From Bacillota bacterium (lineage in GTDB: Bacteria > Bacillota > Dethiobacteria > Dethiobacterales > Dethiobacteraceae): a DNA stretch of 48,517 bases. The stretch covers positions 1 through 48,517 of the forward strand of contig JAAYLG010000109.1 in assembly GCA_012522075.1 (NCBI GenBank), read 5' to 3'. The translations under genes and the position numbers were made by a program. Of this stretch, positions 15,799-24,677 are shown one piece after another. Numbering within the stretch: the stretch's first letter is position 1; each line of letters opens with the position of its first letter. The notes below the pieces were generated by a model. It saw only the letters and a list, made by a program, of their open reading frames with translations, made no database searches and was not told the origin of the DNA.

Positions 15799-16782
15799 AT
15801 GATGAGGAAAACAAAGTCGATTCCTGTTTTTATCCTGCAGCGTATCCTACAGGTCATTCCCATAGTGCTAGGAACAATTTTCATTACTTTTCTTCTTTTG
15901 GAACTCAGCGGGGATCCCATCACCGCCCTTGGCGGCGATTTCGCCTTACCCGATGAAACTGTTGAGCACTTAACCAAAGCTTACGGCCTTGACAAGCCGG
16001 TCTATCAACGGTTTTTCATTTATATCTCAAAGGTGTTGCGGGGGGATTTCGGCTATTCCTATAAACAGGGACGCCCTGTCATGGAAATAATCATGGAACG
16101 CATGCCGGCTACCATTCTGTTGGGAGCGGCAACGTATGTTATCAGCACCATACTTGGCGTCGCCATGGGAGTAATAGCATCACTGAAGCCGCGGTCCTGG
16201 CTTGACAACCTGATTGTAACCCTGTCGGTGATGGGTTTTTCCACGCCTGCCTTTTGGTTTGCCCAGTTATCCATTTTTATTTTCTCCGTCCTGCTGGGCT
16301 GGCTTCCCGGATTTGGTATGCGTACCCTTGATTTGGTGGATACAAGCCTGCTAGCGGTTATTATTGACCGAGCCAAATATTTGATTTTACCGGCTTTTGT
16401 TCTTTCCATTAATGGTCTGGCCACCCTCGCCCGCGTTACCAGGGCCAACATGCTGGAAGTTATGCACAAAGATTTTATCACTACAGCAAGGGCAAAAGGC
16501 TGTTCCGAATTTGCCGTGCTGATTCGCCATAAATTACGCAATATTATGCTGGTTCTTATCACCTTGATAGGGCTGCGGGCAGGGATGCTGGTGTCCGGTT
16601 CTGTCCTGATAGAAACTGTGTTTTCCTGGCCGGGTGTGGGCAGGCTGATGTACAATGCCATCAGCAGCCGTGATTTCCCCGTTGTGCTGGGCGGGTTTTT
16701 AATCACGGCCGGGATGACAATTTTTATCAATTTGACAACAGACATCTTGTATACAATTTTAGATCCACGTGTCAGGTACTAG
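15799..16782 (+). CDS. Dipeptide/oligopeptide-type ABC transporter permease (DppB-like)
   Basis: A 327-residue inner-membrane permease of the DppB/OppB/NikB type with six hydrophobic segments. The family N-terminus (IPVFILQRILQVIPIVLGTI) and the cytoplasmic EAA loop (DFITTARAKGCSEFAVLIRH, residues ~225-245) that contacts the ATPases are present. Start: ATG at 15799 or, with better spacing from GGAGGTG, the adjacent in-frame ATG at 15802; a longer frame from 15715 overlaps the preceding gene and is rejected. It forms the channel together with the next gene product for the ligand of the lipoprotein at 12231. Confidence 0.93.
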   Translation: MMRKTKSIPVFILQRILQVIPIVLGTIFITFLLLELSGDPITALGGDFALPDETVEHLTKAYGLDKPVYQRFFIYISKVLRGDFGYSYKQGRPVMEIIMERMPATILLGAATYVISTILGVAMGVIASLKPRSWLDNLIVTLSVMGFSTPAFWFAQLSIFIFSVLLGWLPGFGMRTLDLVDTSLLAVIIDRAKYLILPAFVLSINGLATLARVTRANMLEVMHKDFITTARAKGCSEFAVLIRHKLRNIMLVLITLIGLRAGMLVSGSVLIETVFSWPGVGRLMYNAISSRDFPVVLGGFLITAGMTIFINLTTDILYTILDPRVRY

Positions 16783-16828
16783 ACTGCTTCCGGCGACACG
16801 CAACATTAACTACGTAGGGGGCGTAAGC

Positions 16829-17740
16829 ATGGAAATGCAGACAAGCAGGCAAGTACTGCATAAGAAAATGGAAATGGGTTTTTCCGTTCGTCTGCATAAA
16901 TTTTTCGTATCCGCAGTGGATTTCTGGAGACGTTACAAAAAAACAAAGACTGCCGTCTTTGGCTTGGTAATAATTCTGATTTTTGCTTTTATTGCCATTA
17001 ACGCTTCATGGCTGGCACCTTACGATCCTTACCTAATAACAAGGGAAAGGTTTGCTCCGCCATCTGCCAAACATTGGCTGGGAACCGACGACATGGGCAG
17101 GGATATTTTAAGCAGAATTATTTACGGCTCAAGAGTTTCTCTGAGTATTGGTTTTATTATAGCAGCCCTATCCATGACCATTGGTATTGTTATCGGTGCT
17201 GTTTCCGGTTACTTCGGGGGAAAAGTTGATACCCTGCTGCAGCGGCTGGTGGAAATGGTCCAGATGTTGCCCAGCCTGGTACTTATAATTGTTGTGTTGC
17301 TATTACTGGGGGGCGGCATAGACAGGATTGTTATTATCATGGGGCTTTTAGGCTGGACGGGAACAGCCCGTGTTGTCAGGGCTGAATTTCTTTCCCACCG
17401 GGAGCGGGAATATGTAGAGGCAGGCAAGGCATTAGGTTTCAGCAAGTTTCATATTATTTTCAGCGAGATTTTACCTGCCGTGATTCCGACAGTACTAGTC
17501 ATTATGGCAATGAATATTTCCGGGGCGATTTTAATGGAAGCCGGTTTAAGTTTTTTAGGTCTGGGCGATCTCAGTGTTATTACCTGGGGGCAAATGCTGC
17601 AAAACGCCCAGAGGTGGCTTTCCCAGGCATGGTGGATTTCATTCTTCCCGGGACTGGCAATTTTCCTCACCGTGCTCAGCTTTAACCTGATAGGAGACGG
17701 TATTAACGACGCAATCAATCCTTACCTGAAAGAGAGATAA
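16829..17740 (+). CDS. Dipeptide/oligopeptide-type ABC transporter permease (DppC-like)
   Basis: A 303-residue permease of the DppC/OppC type: an N-terminal cytosolic stretch, a first membrane helix (AVFGLVIILIFAFIAI), the extracytoplasmic LAPYDPYLITRERFAPPS loop and the family motif HWLGTDDMGRDILSRIIYGSR, then five more helices with the EAA loop (YVEAGKALGFSKFHIIFSEI). The ATG at 16829 is chosen for its TAGGGGG ribosome site and because the longer frame from 16769 overlaps the previous gene. It pairs with the DppB-like protein. Confidence 0.93.
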   Translation: MEMQTSRQVLHKKMEMGFSVRLHKFFVSAVDFWRRYKKTKTAVFGLVIILIFAFIAINASWLAPYDPYLITRERFAPPSAKHWLGTDDMGRDILSRIIYGSRVSLSIGFIIAALSMTIGIVIGAVSGYFGGKVDTLLQRLVEMVQMLPSLVLIIVVLLLLGGGIDRIVIIMGLLGWTGTARVVRAEFLSHREREYVEAGKALGFSKFHIIFSEILPAVIPTVLVIMAMNISGAILMEAGLSFLGLGDLSVITWGQMLQNAQRWLSQAWWISFFPGLAIFLTVLSFNLIGDGINDAINPYLKER

Positions 17741-17779
17741 AAGCAAAAAGTAAAAACTTACCCTGGGAGTGGTTGGTTG

Positions 17780-18787
17780 ATGAATGATTTGCTCTTAAAT
17801 ATCAAAGGGCTGAAAACTTACTTTAATTTAACGCGGGGAGTTCTCCGAGCCGTGGATGGCGTTGACTTAAAAGTGGGGGCCGGTGAAATTGTGGGCCTGG
17901 TGGGTGAATCGGGATGTGGGAAATCAGTTTTGGCCCGCTCTGTCCTCCGCCTGTTGCAGCATCCCGGGTATATTGCAGCAGGTGAAATAATCTACGAAGG
18001 AACAGACCTCTCTAAATTGCCTGATGAAAAGATGCGCGAACACCGGGGGAAAAAAATTGCCATGGTGTTCCAAGATCCCCTTGGCTATTTAAACCCTGTT
18101 ATGAAAGTAGGCAGTCAGATTGAAGAAGCATTGCGAATACACCGGCCAAATGAAGATCCCGGTAAAATTATCCCTTTACTCCTGGAATCTGTTGGTTTCC
18201 CGCGGTCTGCCCGTATCTGGGACAGATATCCCCATGAGCTTTCAGGCGGAATGTTGCAAAGGGTGATCATTGCCCTTGCCATCTCCTGCGACCCGAGACT
18301 GCTAATTGCCGATGAGCCTACAACCGCCCTTGATGTGACCATTCAGGCACAGGTATTAAGGTTGCTGAAAAGGCTTTGTAAAGAACGGGAAATGGCCATG
18401 TTGCTGATTACCCACAATCTGGGCATTGTTGCTGATACCTGCGACCGCATTTATGTGATGTATTGCGGAAGGATTGTTGAAACTGCCGATGTCTTTTCCC
18501 TTTTTGAAAAACCTTACCATCCTTATACCAGAGGCCTGCTGGAAGCCACTTTAAGTATTGATGAATTCCGCGAAAACTTGACAACCATAGAGGGCACCGT
18601 TCCTGACCCTATTAACCTGCCGCCCGGGTGCAGGTTCGCACCGCGCTGCTCTGCCGCCCGTTTAGTTTGTACGCAAGCGGATCCGCCTTGTCTCACTATT
18701 GATGCCTTAAAAGAACATGTGGCTTACTGCTGGATCGGCACGGCCGAATATGAAAAAAGTGCTGCTCCGTTGACCACTGCCATTTGA
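17780..18787 (+). CDS. ABC transporter ATP-binding protein (DppD-like)
   Basis: A 335-residue cytosolic ATPase. Walker A GESGCGKS (residues ~39-46), Q-loop [14 protein letters not shown], signature LSGGMLQRV, Walker [14 protein letters not shown] and the switch histidine in [10 protein letters not shown] are all intact. The C-terminal oligopeptide/dipeptide extension (residues ~235-325) has the [11 protein letters not shown] cysteine cluster that binds an Fe-S centre in some members. Start ATG at 17780; TTG at 17777 is an in-frame alternative. It works as a heterodimer with the next gene product. Confidence 0.93.
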   Translation: MNDLLLNIKGLKTYFNLTRGVLRAVDGVDLKVGAGEIVGLVGESGCGKSVLARSVLRLLQHPGYIAAGEIIYEGTDLSKLPDEKMREHRGKKIAMVFQDPLGYLNPVMKVGSQIEEALRIHRPNEDPGKIIPLLLESVGFPRSARIWDRYPHELSGGMLQRVIIALAISCDPRLLIADEPTTALDVTIQAQVLRLLKRLCKEREMAMLLITHNLGIVADTCDRIYVMYCGRIVETADVFSLFEKPYHPYTRGLLEATLSIDEFRENLTTIEGTVPDPINLPPGCRFAPRCSAARLVCTQADPPCLTIDALKEHVAYCWIGTAEYEKSAAPLTTAI

Positions 18788-18845
18788 GGATACGGCTTCT
18801 TTAGGGCAGACAATGCCTTATCTATCTCTGGAAGGGGTGGCCCAT

Positions 18846-19847
18846 ATGTCCGAAGCAAATGGGACAATTATGAAGGCTGAAAATGTTGTCAAACTGTTTC
18901 CGGTGAAAAAATCATCTCTACTTGCTGCATTAACCAGAAAACCGCCAGACTATGTTCACGCCGTTGACGGCGTTTCACTTGATGTCCAAGTCGGTGATAC
19001 AATTGCCATTGTGGGGGAAAGCGGTTCAGGCAAAACAACCCTGGCCCGCGTAATGCTTAATTTGATAGAACCGACGTCGGGAAAGGTAATCTGGCGGGGG
19101 AAAGATGTGTCCACCTTGGATAAAAATGAGCTCTTTCAGTTCCGTAAAGATGTTCAGATTATCTTTCAGAACCCGGGAGGAGCTTTAAACCCCCGTAAAA
19201 GTATTTTTAGGATTCTCAGTGAACCGCTAAAACTGCATTTTAATATTAAATCCGGGAGCGAACTGGTTGACAGGGCTTCCGAAGCGCTGCTGGCGGTAGG
19301 CCTCAACCCGGCCATACACCTGGACCGCCATCCTCACGAATTTAGCGGAGGACAGCGCCAACGTATCTGTATTGCCAGGGCTCTTTCCTTGGGAGCAAAG
19401 ATTATTTTTGCCGATGAACCTGTCTCGTCACTGGATGTTTCCATTCAGGCACAAATCCTGATTTTAATGAAAAAGCTGAAAGAAGAATTTGGCCTCACCT
19501 ACATTTTTGTTACCCACGACCTTGCTTTAACACGCTCCTTTGCTTCCCGGGTATACGTTATGTATCTCGGCGAGATAGTTGAGAGCGGTCCTGTTGAAGA
19601 TATTTTTATGGAACCCCTCCATCCTTACACCAAATTGCTTTTGGCATCGACCCCTGTCCCCAATCCCAAACGAGCTCGCAGCAGAGAAACAATAATTCCT
19701 GTGGGAGAAATTCCTTCACCGATCAACCCGCCGCCTGGTTGTCGCTTTCATACGCGCTGTGCCCTGGCAAAGGCAATATGTAAAACCGCAAAACCGGTTG
19801 TTAAAACCGTAGGTAACCGCTCTTTTGCATGTCACCTGGTCAATTGA
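18846..19847 (+). CDS. ABC transporter ATP-binding protein (DppF-like)
   Basis: A 333-residue cytosolic ATPase, partner of the DppD-like protein. Walker A GESGSGKTT, Q-loop IIFQNPGGALNPRKS, signature FSGGQRQRICIARAL, Walker B IIFADEPVSSLDVS and the switch VTHDLAL are present, and the C-terminal extension ends in PPPGCRFHTRCALAKAIC. The ATG at 18846 lies five bases after GGAAGGGGTGG; a longer frame from 18813 lacks a ribosome site. It closes the operon, followed by a terminator at 19922. Confidence 0.93.
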   Translation: MSEANGTIMKAENVVKLFPVKKSSLLAALTRKPPDYVHAVDGVSLDVQVGDTIAIVGESGSGKTTLARVMLNLIEPTSGKVIWRGKDVSTLDKNELFQFRKDVQIIFQNPGGALNPRKSIFRILSEPLKLHFNIKSGSELVDRASEALLAVGLNPAIHLDRHPHEFSGGQRQRICIARALSLGAKIIFADEPVSSLDVSIQAQILILMKKLKEEFGLTYIFVTHDLALTRSFASRVYVMYLGEIVESGPVEDIFMEPLHPYTKLLLASTPVPNPKRARSRETIIPVGEIPSPINPPPGCRFHTRCALAKAICKTAKPVVKTVGNRSFACHLVN

Positions 19848-19921
19848 CCGCTGCGGAACTATCAAGGTGCGCCGGGAAACACGAAGCTTATATATCCATG
19901 TTGCGCGATTCTTACAATCAT

Positions 19922-19949
19922 GACTGCATTTACTATGCGGTCTTTTTTT
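19922..19949 (+). terminator. Rho-independent terminator of the ABC transporter operon
   Basis: An 8-base stem (19922-19929 with 19935-19942, one U-G pair, loop TTACT) is followed directly by seven T residues. Confidence 0.8.
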
Positions 19950-20010
19950 ATTATTAAAAAATGTTGCTGCGATGATCTCTTCCCGGATTGGTCAGAAACT
20001 GCGATGCCGG

Positions 20011-20040
20011 TTGCAATTTACCTGTTTTTATGCTTATAAT
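20011..20040 (+). promoter_or_regulatory. Promoter of the MFS transporter gene
   Basis: TTGCAA at 20011-20016 and a consensus TATAAT at 20035-20040 are 18 bases apart, 80 bases before the start codon. Confidence 0.6.
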
Positions 20041-20119
20041 ACTTTGTGATAAATAATGTATTAATAATTAGCCAGACATCGGGATAGACTCCAAGAAATT
20101 AACGGAGGAATATGCTTCT

Positions 20120-21358
20120 ATGGGGACAACTAACGGCAAGACAACAAAAATCTGGAACAGAGCGTTCACGTGTTCGATTATAGCCAATTTTCTTTTGGGC
20201 ATCTCACAGTATATTGTCAACCCGCTGATTGCTACATACACAGACCATTTAGGCGCAAGCGAGTTTATGGTAGGTTTAGTCTCCGGGCTGTATTTTGGCG
20301 TTTCCTTTGCGGCCAGGCCCTTTTCAGGACCTCTTATAACAAAGATGAATAAAAAGCGGATTATGCTTTTTTCTTATGCCATGGGGGCAATTGTCAATCT
20401 TGGTTATGCCGCAGCCCGCAGCATGCCGCTTTTTATTGTGGCCAGGGTACTGCACGGGATCCAGTTTGCTTTTATCGGTTCTCTTAGTATGACGGTAGCC
20501 GCCGACAGCCTGCCAGAAGAGAAAATAGCCTCCGGGCTCGGTCTTTTCAGTGCCGCCATTGCCGTATCCATGGCAATCGCACCAACCATCGGCATAGCCT
20601 TGCGGTCTTGGGGCGAAAGCACTTTCGGCAGCCTGGGCGCCGGCTACACTGTAGTTTTTCTGACGGCGGCAGCTTGTATGCTGATTTCCTTAATCCCCTG
20701 TAGCTTATTGCCGTACAAGCACAGATCCAAGGAAGATCTGGCTTCCCTGGGCGCTTGGTATAAAAATATTATTGCCCCGGAGGCCCTGATGCCGGCCGTT
20801 GTGGTGATGTTTTATTCCATGGCACAGATCATTTATATTATTTACATGGAACCGTATGCGCAAGCCAACAATATACCCAATGTGGGTCTTTTCTTTACTA
20901 TCTATGCTTTTGTCCTGCTTGCCGCCCGGCCTGCCAGCGGCAGGCTGGTGGATAAGCATGGAATTCCGAAAGTGCTTATTCCGGGCTCGCTGATTTTTGC
21001 CCTGTCGTTTCTAGTTGTCGGTTTGGGCAATTCATACCCTGCCATGCTTGTAGCAGCAGTGCTGGCACCTCTCGGCTTCGGTTTAGCTCAGCCGGCCATA
21101 CAAGTTATGGCACTACAGTCGGTAGCACCTGTAAGAAGGGGAGTGGACAGCAATACAAACTTCTTTGGCATCGATCTCGGCTTTTTTATCGGCCCCTCAC
21201 TGGCAGGGTTGGCTTATTCGTTAACAAACAGCTATTCCGCCATGTTCATGCTGGGAGCGATCCCGTTCCTGGTGGCGCTCTTAATTTTTACTGTCAGCCT
21301 GAAAACCTTCCAGCAAAAGGTGATGGCAAAGCGGGCTCAAGAAGCGAACCGGGGCTGA
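20120..21358 (+). CDS. Major facilitator superfamily (MFS) transporter
   Basis: A 412-residue, twelve-helix secondary transporter. Helix 1 starts at FTCSIIANFLLGISQYIV; the loop between helices 2 and 3 (ARPFSGPLITKMNKKRIML) matches the MFS motif A region and is echoed in the second half (ARPASGRLVDKHGIPKVLI), showing the usual 6+6 duplication. The overall look is of the drug/metabolite efflux (arabinose-efflux, YfcJ-like) branch. ATG start with GGAGG 11 bases upstream. It has its own promoter and terminator but lies directly after the ABC operon, so it might export a product of that pathway. The substrate is unknown. Confidence 0.88.
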   Translation: MGTTNGKTTKIWNRAFTCSIIANFLLGISQYIVNPLIATYTDHLGASEFMVGLVSGLYFGVSFAARPFSGPLITKMNKKRIMLFSYAMGAIVNLGYAAARSMPLFIVARVLHGIQFAFIGSLSMTVAADSLPEEKIASGLGLFSAAIAVSMAIAPTIGIALRSWGESTFGSLGAGYTVVFLTAAACMLISLIPCSLLPYKHRSKEDLASLGAWYKNIIAPEALMPAVVVMFYSMAQIIYIIYMEPYAQANNIPNVGLFFTIYAFVLLAARPASGRLVDKHGIPKVLIPGSLIFALSFLVVGLGNSYPAMLVAAVLAPLGFGLAQPAIQVMALQSVAPVRRGVDSNTNFFGIDLGFFIGPSLAGLAYSLTNSYSAMFMLGAIPFLVALLIFTVSLKTFQQKVMAKRAQEANRG

Positions 21359-21430
21359 TGTGCTGCAGGGTCTGCAGGCAGCTGACATTGTGACACTTCG
21401 CAGATGGTTGTAGTGAATACAGTGAGAGAG

Positions 21431-21464
21431 AGCCTGATTTCTGCAAAGGGAAATCAGGCTTTTT
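21431..21464 (+). terminator. Terminator of the MFS transporter gene
   Basis: An 11-base stem (21431-21441 with 21450-21460) followed by four T residues; the downstream pilus-like genes therefore start a new unit. Confidence 0.75.
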
Positions 21465-21579
21465 GCTTCCCCGGAAAAATAGTACTAAAGTAATAAGAAA
21501 AATAAGACCTTCATATCATTAATTAGTCTACAGAATCAGTTACACTCAGTTTACAGGTTGGTTAGCAGGAGGGTTGCCT

Positions 21580-22002
21580 GTGCTAGTTGTCATGTTGCGT
21601 AAAACCGGCCGGCAAAACGGGCAGGCATTGGTGGAAACAGCCTTAGTTTTGCCACTGGTCCTGCTGCTACTGCTTGGAGTGGTGCAGTTCGGGATGATCT
21701 TAAGCGGGGAAATTGCCGTTTCCAGTGCCGCACGGGAGGGAGCAAGGCTGGCCGCTGTAGGAGCAACAGATGCTGAAATTTCGAGCAAGGTGGAAAATAT
21801 GCTGCACAGCTCCCCGTTGCTGAAGGCAGTCTCCGTTCATATTACCCCGGAGGGGACAAGAAGTTTCGGTCAACCGGTTACAGTGACAGTAGAAGCGGGA
21901 ACCGGTGTCATTGTACCTTTCTTTAATTTGTTTTTTGGAGAAAACTTCCGGCATGAGGCGAATGCAACCATGCGGGTTGAATATGTTCAGGAGGCGACCT
22001 GA
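21580..22002 (+). CDS. TadE-like pseudopilin
   Basis: A 140-residue TadE-family protein: a short basic N-terminus, then RQNGQALVETALVLPLVLLLLLG, whose glycine-glutamine-Ala-Leu-Val-Glu motif is the prepilin-like cleavage and E+5 region, followed by a long hydrophobic helix and AREGARLAAVGA. TadE proteins are minor pseudopilins of tight-adherence (Flp) pili. The start is taken as GTG 21580, six bases after AGGAGGG, rather than TTG 21574, which touches the ribosome site. Only two tad-like genes are present; no TadA ATPase or TadB/TadC is near, so the assembly partners must lie elsewhere. Confidence 0.8.
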   Translation: MLVVMLRKTGRQNGQALVETALVLPLVLLLLLGVVQFGMILSGEIAVSSAAREGARLAAVGATDAEISSKVENMLHSSPLLKAVSVHITPEGTRSFGQPVTVTVEAGTGVIVPFFNLFFGENFRHEANATMRVEYVQEAT

Positions 22003-22003
22003 A

Positions 22004-22936
22004 ATGAAGTTTCTAAAAAAATTTCTGAGGGAAGAAAAAGGGAGTTCTCTTGTCATTGTTATGCTTGCCATGGTGGCCTTGTTAGGTTCGGCAGCCATGG
22101 TAACAGATTACGGGCTTCTGGCAGCAAAAAGAAGGGCGCTGACAACCGCCGCCGACGCGGCTGCACTGGCAGGCGCCCAGGAACTGATCCTTAACCCGGG
22201 GGCCGGCAATCAGGCTCTGGAAAAAGCGGTGGAATATGCCGGTGTAAACGGTGTGGAGCCGCAAGCAGTTGAGGCCAGCCTGTCACATGGCGGGCGGGCG
22301 GTCACTGTCACAGTCAGGGATAATGTGCATTATTCCTTTGCCCGTGTGCTGGGCTTTTTTGCGGGAGATGTCTCCTCCACCGCCACTGCATTGACAGGAA
22401 CAGTATCGGCACTTACAGGCGTTGTCCCTCTTACGGTGGTGGAACAAGATTTTGTCAAGGGACAGGAATATCACCTGAAATCATTTCCCGCGGGTGATCT
22501 TGGACCCGGCAACTTTGGCGCCCTCGCTTTAGGCGGCAAGGGTGCCGCCAATTACAAGAAAAACTTAAGCCAGGGTTACCAAGGACAAATAAAAGTCGGG
22601 GATATATTGGAAACAGAGCCGGGCAATATGTCCAACCCGACCAGGGCCGGTTTTCTGGAGCGTGTCAACCGCTGCCAGGATAATTGTACTTTCTCCAATT
22701 TCAAGCCCGGCTGCCCCCTGCTGGTCTACATTCCGGTGATAAAACAACCGACCGGCCAGGGGAGGCAGGAGGTGGAGGTGGTGGGCTTTGCCGCTTTCTT
22801 CCTCAATAAAAACCATCCACCAAAACAGGGCAACCAAAGCATTATCCGGGGTTGGTTCGTCGACACCATCGTCACCGGCCAAATAGACGACAACGCCGCG
22901 GATTACGGTATAACGGCAGTAAATTTAATAAGGTAA
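22004..22936 (+). CDS. TadG/TadE-like pilus-assembly protein
   Basis: A 310-residue protein with an N-terminal putative-Flp-pilus-assembly TadG domain: EEKGSSLVIVMLAMVALLG is the hydrophobic helix, followed by DYGLLAAKRRALTTAADAAA and LAGAQELI, the conserved helical region. The remaining ~230 residues are extracytoplasmic with four cysteines clustered near residues 225-240 (CQDNC ... GC), perhaps disulphide-bonded. There is no von Willebrand domain. The ATG at 22004 follows AGGAGG and lies one base after the TadE stop, so both are co-transcribed. Confidence 0.78.
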   Translation: MKFLKKFLREEKGSSLVIVMLAMVALLGSAAMVTDYGLLAAKRRALTTAADAAALAGAQELILNPGAGNQALEKAVEYAGVNGVEPQAVEASLSHGGRAVTVTVRDNVHYSFARVLGFFAGDVSSTATALTGTVSALTGVVPLTVVEQDFVKGQEYHLKSFPAGDLGPGNFGALALGGKGAANYKKNLSQGYQGQIKVGDILETEPGNMSNPTRAGFLERVNRCQDNCTFSNFKPGCPLLVYIPVIKQPTGQGRQEVEVVGFAAFFLNKNHPPKQGNQSIIRGWFVDTIVTGQIDDNAADYGITAVNLIR

Positions 22937-22957
22937 AAAACAGGCAGAAGTAAAAGG

Positions 22958-22987
22958 AAGCGTGGCAGCTGGAAAGCCGCCGCGCTT
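22958..22987 (+). terminator. Candidate terminator after the TadE/TadG-like pair
   Basis: A 9-base stem (22958-22966 with 22979-22987, one U-G pair) followed by a broken T-rich stretch. The rest of the gap to 23220 is AT-rich with a TATAAT at 23055-23060 and no gene. Confidence 0.5.
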
Positions 22988-23220
22988 TCTATTTTGTTTG
23001 TCAACCAAAAAAGGAAATTTAAAACAGAAGTAGAATAATACATATACAATTATCTATAATCATAATTATCTTCGTAGTTCCTGGTTGGACTTTAAGGAAG
23101 TCTTACTCAGGGACTCTTTCTGTTTATTGGAGGTATCTACACTTTTCAGCACTATATGGCAAAAATGGGCAGGAATATACTTCTGCTGGAGTTGTTTCAG
23201 CAGATAAGGGGGTGATTCCT

Positions 23221-24462
23221 TTGAAATTAGCTGCCAAATGGAAAACACAACCCTTGGAAATTTATACGTTGGGGAAATTTTATGTCAAGCGCGGCAATAA
23301 AATTATCTCCGCGCATGCCAACAAGTCGTACAAACTGTGGAAACTTTTCAAATATCTTTTAACAAATCGTGACAAAAACATCCTTCCTGAAGTTGTCATG
23401 GATACACTGTGGCCGGAAAACAATTACTCCGATCCCAAGAAAGCACTTCGGACAGCTGTCTACCGCTTGCGCAAGCTGCTTAATGAAAATAGTGACAATG
23501 TAAAAAGCAGTGATATTATAGTTTTCTCCCAGGGCTGTTACAAGTGGAATCTTGATGCCGATTATTGGCTTGATACTGATGAATTTGAAATGCTTTGCAA
23601 GCAGGGCCAGGATTGGGCCGCAAGGGAGCCCGAGAAAGCCATCAAAATTTATTCAAAAGCTATAGCATTGTATAAAGGCGATTATCTCCCTGAGTGTGCT
23701 TATGATGAATGGGCACTGCCGATCAGAAGCTATTATCGCCATATTTACCTGCAAAGCGCCCTGGAGCTGCTAAGGCTTTTACACAATAAACAAAGATACG
23801 ATGCAATTATAAAAATCTGCGAAACAGTATTTGCTATTGAACTGTTTGAAGAAGACTTCCATATCTATTTTATTGATGCTCTGTTGGCACTGGGAAAAAT
23901 AAAGGAAGCCAGGTCTCATTATGAATATATAACATCGCTTTTTTATCGAGAATTGGGAGTAAAACCGTCTTTGGCCATGAAAAGTATCTATAAAAGATTA
24001 ACGGCGGAAAATGAGAATGTGAAAACAGATTTATTCTCTATTCAATACCAACTGACAGAACAGTATGTTTTAGATAGAGCTTTTTTCTGTGAGCCAGACG
24101 TCTTCAGTGAATTTTATCAACTGGAGCGCAGACGGCTGGAAAGGTCGGGCGGTTCGGTATTCTTGGCATTGCTGACAGTGGCGGCCATTAATCATAAAGC
24201 TCCGAACATCAACAAGGCAACCGATATCCTGCTTCATTTTATACTCTCAAGTCTACGCAAAGGCGATGTGGTCACAAAATGGAACGACACACAATTTTTG
24301 CTTTTACTTTCCGCCCTGAACTTTGAACAGGGAGAAAAAATCTTACACCGGATTTGCAGCGACTTTAAACAACAGCAACCGGATGTCGTTTTATATGCCA
24401 CACTCCAGCCAATGACGCCTCTTTCCCCTTATGCGGAAACTTGTGCACGCCATGAGCCATGA
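23221..24462 (+). CDS. SARP/BTAD-type transcriptional activator with degenerate C-terminal domain
   Basis: A 413-residue regulator. Residues ~10-105 are an OmpR-like winged helix (LEIYTLGKFYVKRGNKII, then KALRTAVYRLRKLLNE); residues ~115-260 are the bacterial transcriptional activator domain of TPR-like helices (KGDYLPECAYDEWALPIRSY, YRELGVKPSLAMKSIYKRL). The last ~150 residues include LRKGDVVTKWNDTQFLLLL, which resembles a catalytically dead GGDEF fold. The start is TTG 23221 behind AAGGGGG; GTG 23212 overlaps that site. It is the first gene of the surface-protein island and a row of direct repeats at 24499-24552 lies right after it, so it probably activates the downstream operon. Confidence 0.85.
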   Translation: MKLAAKWKTQPLEIYTLGKFYVKRGNKIISAHANKSYKLWKLFKYLLTNRDKNILPEVVMDTLWPENNYSDPKKALRTAVYRLRKLLNENSDNVKSSDIIVFSQGCYKWNLDADYWLDTDEFEMLCKQGQDWAAREPEKAIKIYSKAIALYKGDYLPECAYDEWALPIRSYYRHIYLQSALELLRLLHNKQRYDAIIKICETVFAIELFEEDFHIYFIDALLALGKIKEARSHYEYITSLFYRELGVKPSLAMKSIYKRLTAENENVKTDLFSIQYQLTEQYVLDRAFFCEPDVFSEFYQLERRRLERSGGSVFLALLTVAAINHKAPNINKATDILLHFILSSLRKGDVVTKWNDTQFLLLLSALNFEQGEKILHRICSDFKQQQPDVVLYATLQPMTPLSPYAETCARHEP

Positions 24463-24475
24463 AGGCTTTTTTTTT
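24454..24475 (+). terminator. Short terminator at the end of the activator gene
   Basis: A small stem (24454-24458 with 24464-24468, five pairs including a G-U) that overlaps the stop codon, then nine T residues from 24467. Confidence 0.5.
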
Positions 24476-24498
24476 ATCTTTACAACTCTATTTTTGAT

Positions 24499-24569
24499 CA
24501 AGTTGTGACTACAAAGTGATGCAAGTGTGATCGGGCTGTGGCCAAGTTGCGGTACCCGCATGTTATAGT
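24499..24569 (+). promoter_or_regulatory. Direct-repeat operator with extended -10: likely activator-dependent promoter
   Basis: CAAGTTGTGA (24499), CAAAGTGATG (24512), CAAGTGTGAT (24522) and CAAGTTGCGG (24543) are related repeats starting 13, 10 and 21 bases apart, close to one and two helical turns. An extended -10, TGTTATAGT, lies at 24561-24569, but no good -35 is present: the last repeat takes its place. This is the architecture of SARP-activated promoters, in which direct repeats of about 11 or 22 bases abut the -10. Confidence 0.55.
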
Positions 24570-24677
24570 TGAACCGTGAACAAAAACTGGAGCAGTCTGT
24601 CCACCTCAGCCATTTATGGAGTTACGTTCCTGGAAGGATGAGACAATTGTCTTCTAAATTTAAGGAGGCAAGCATTA

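Noticed and set aside
22937-23220. Riboswitch or RNA gene before the SARP activator
   Set aside because: AT-rich sequence with only short, weak helices and no known motif.
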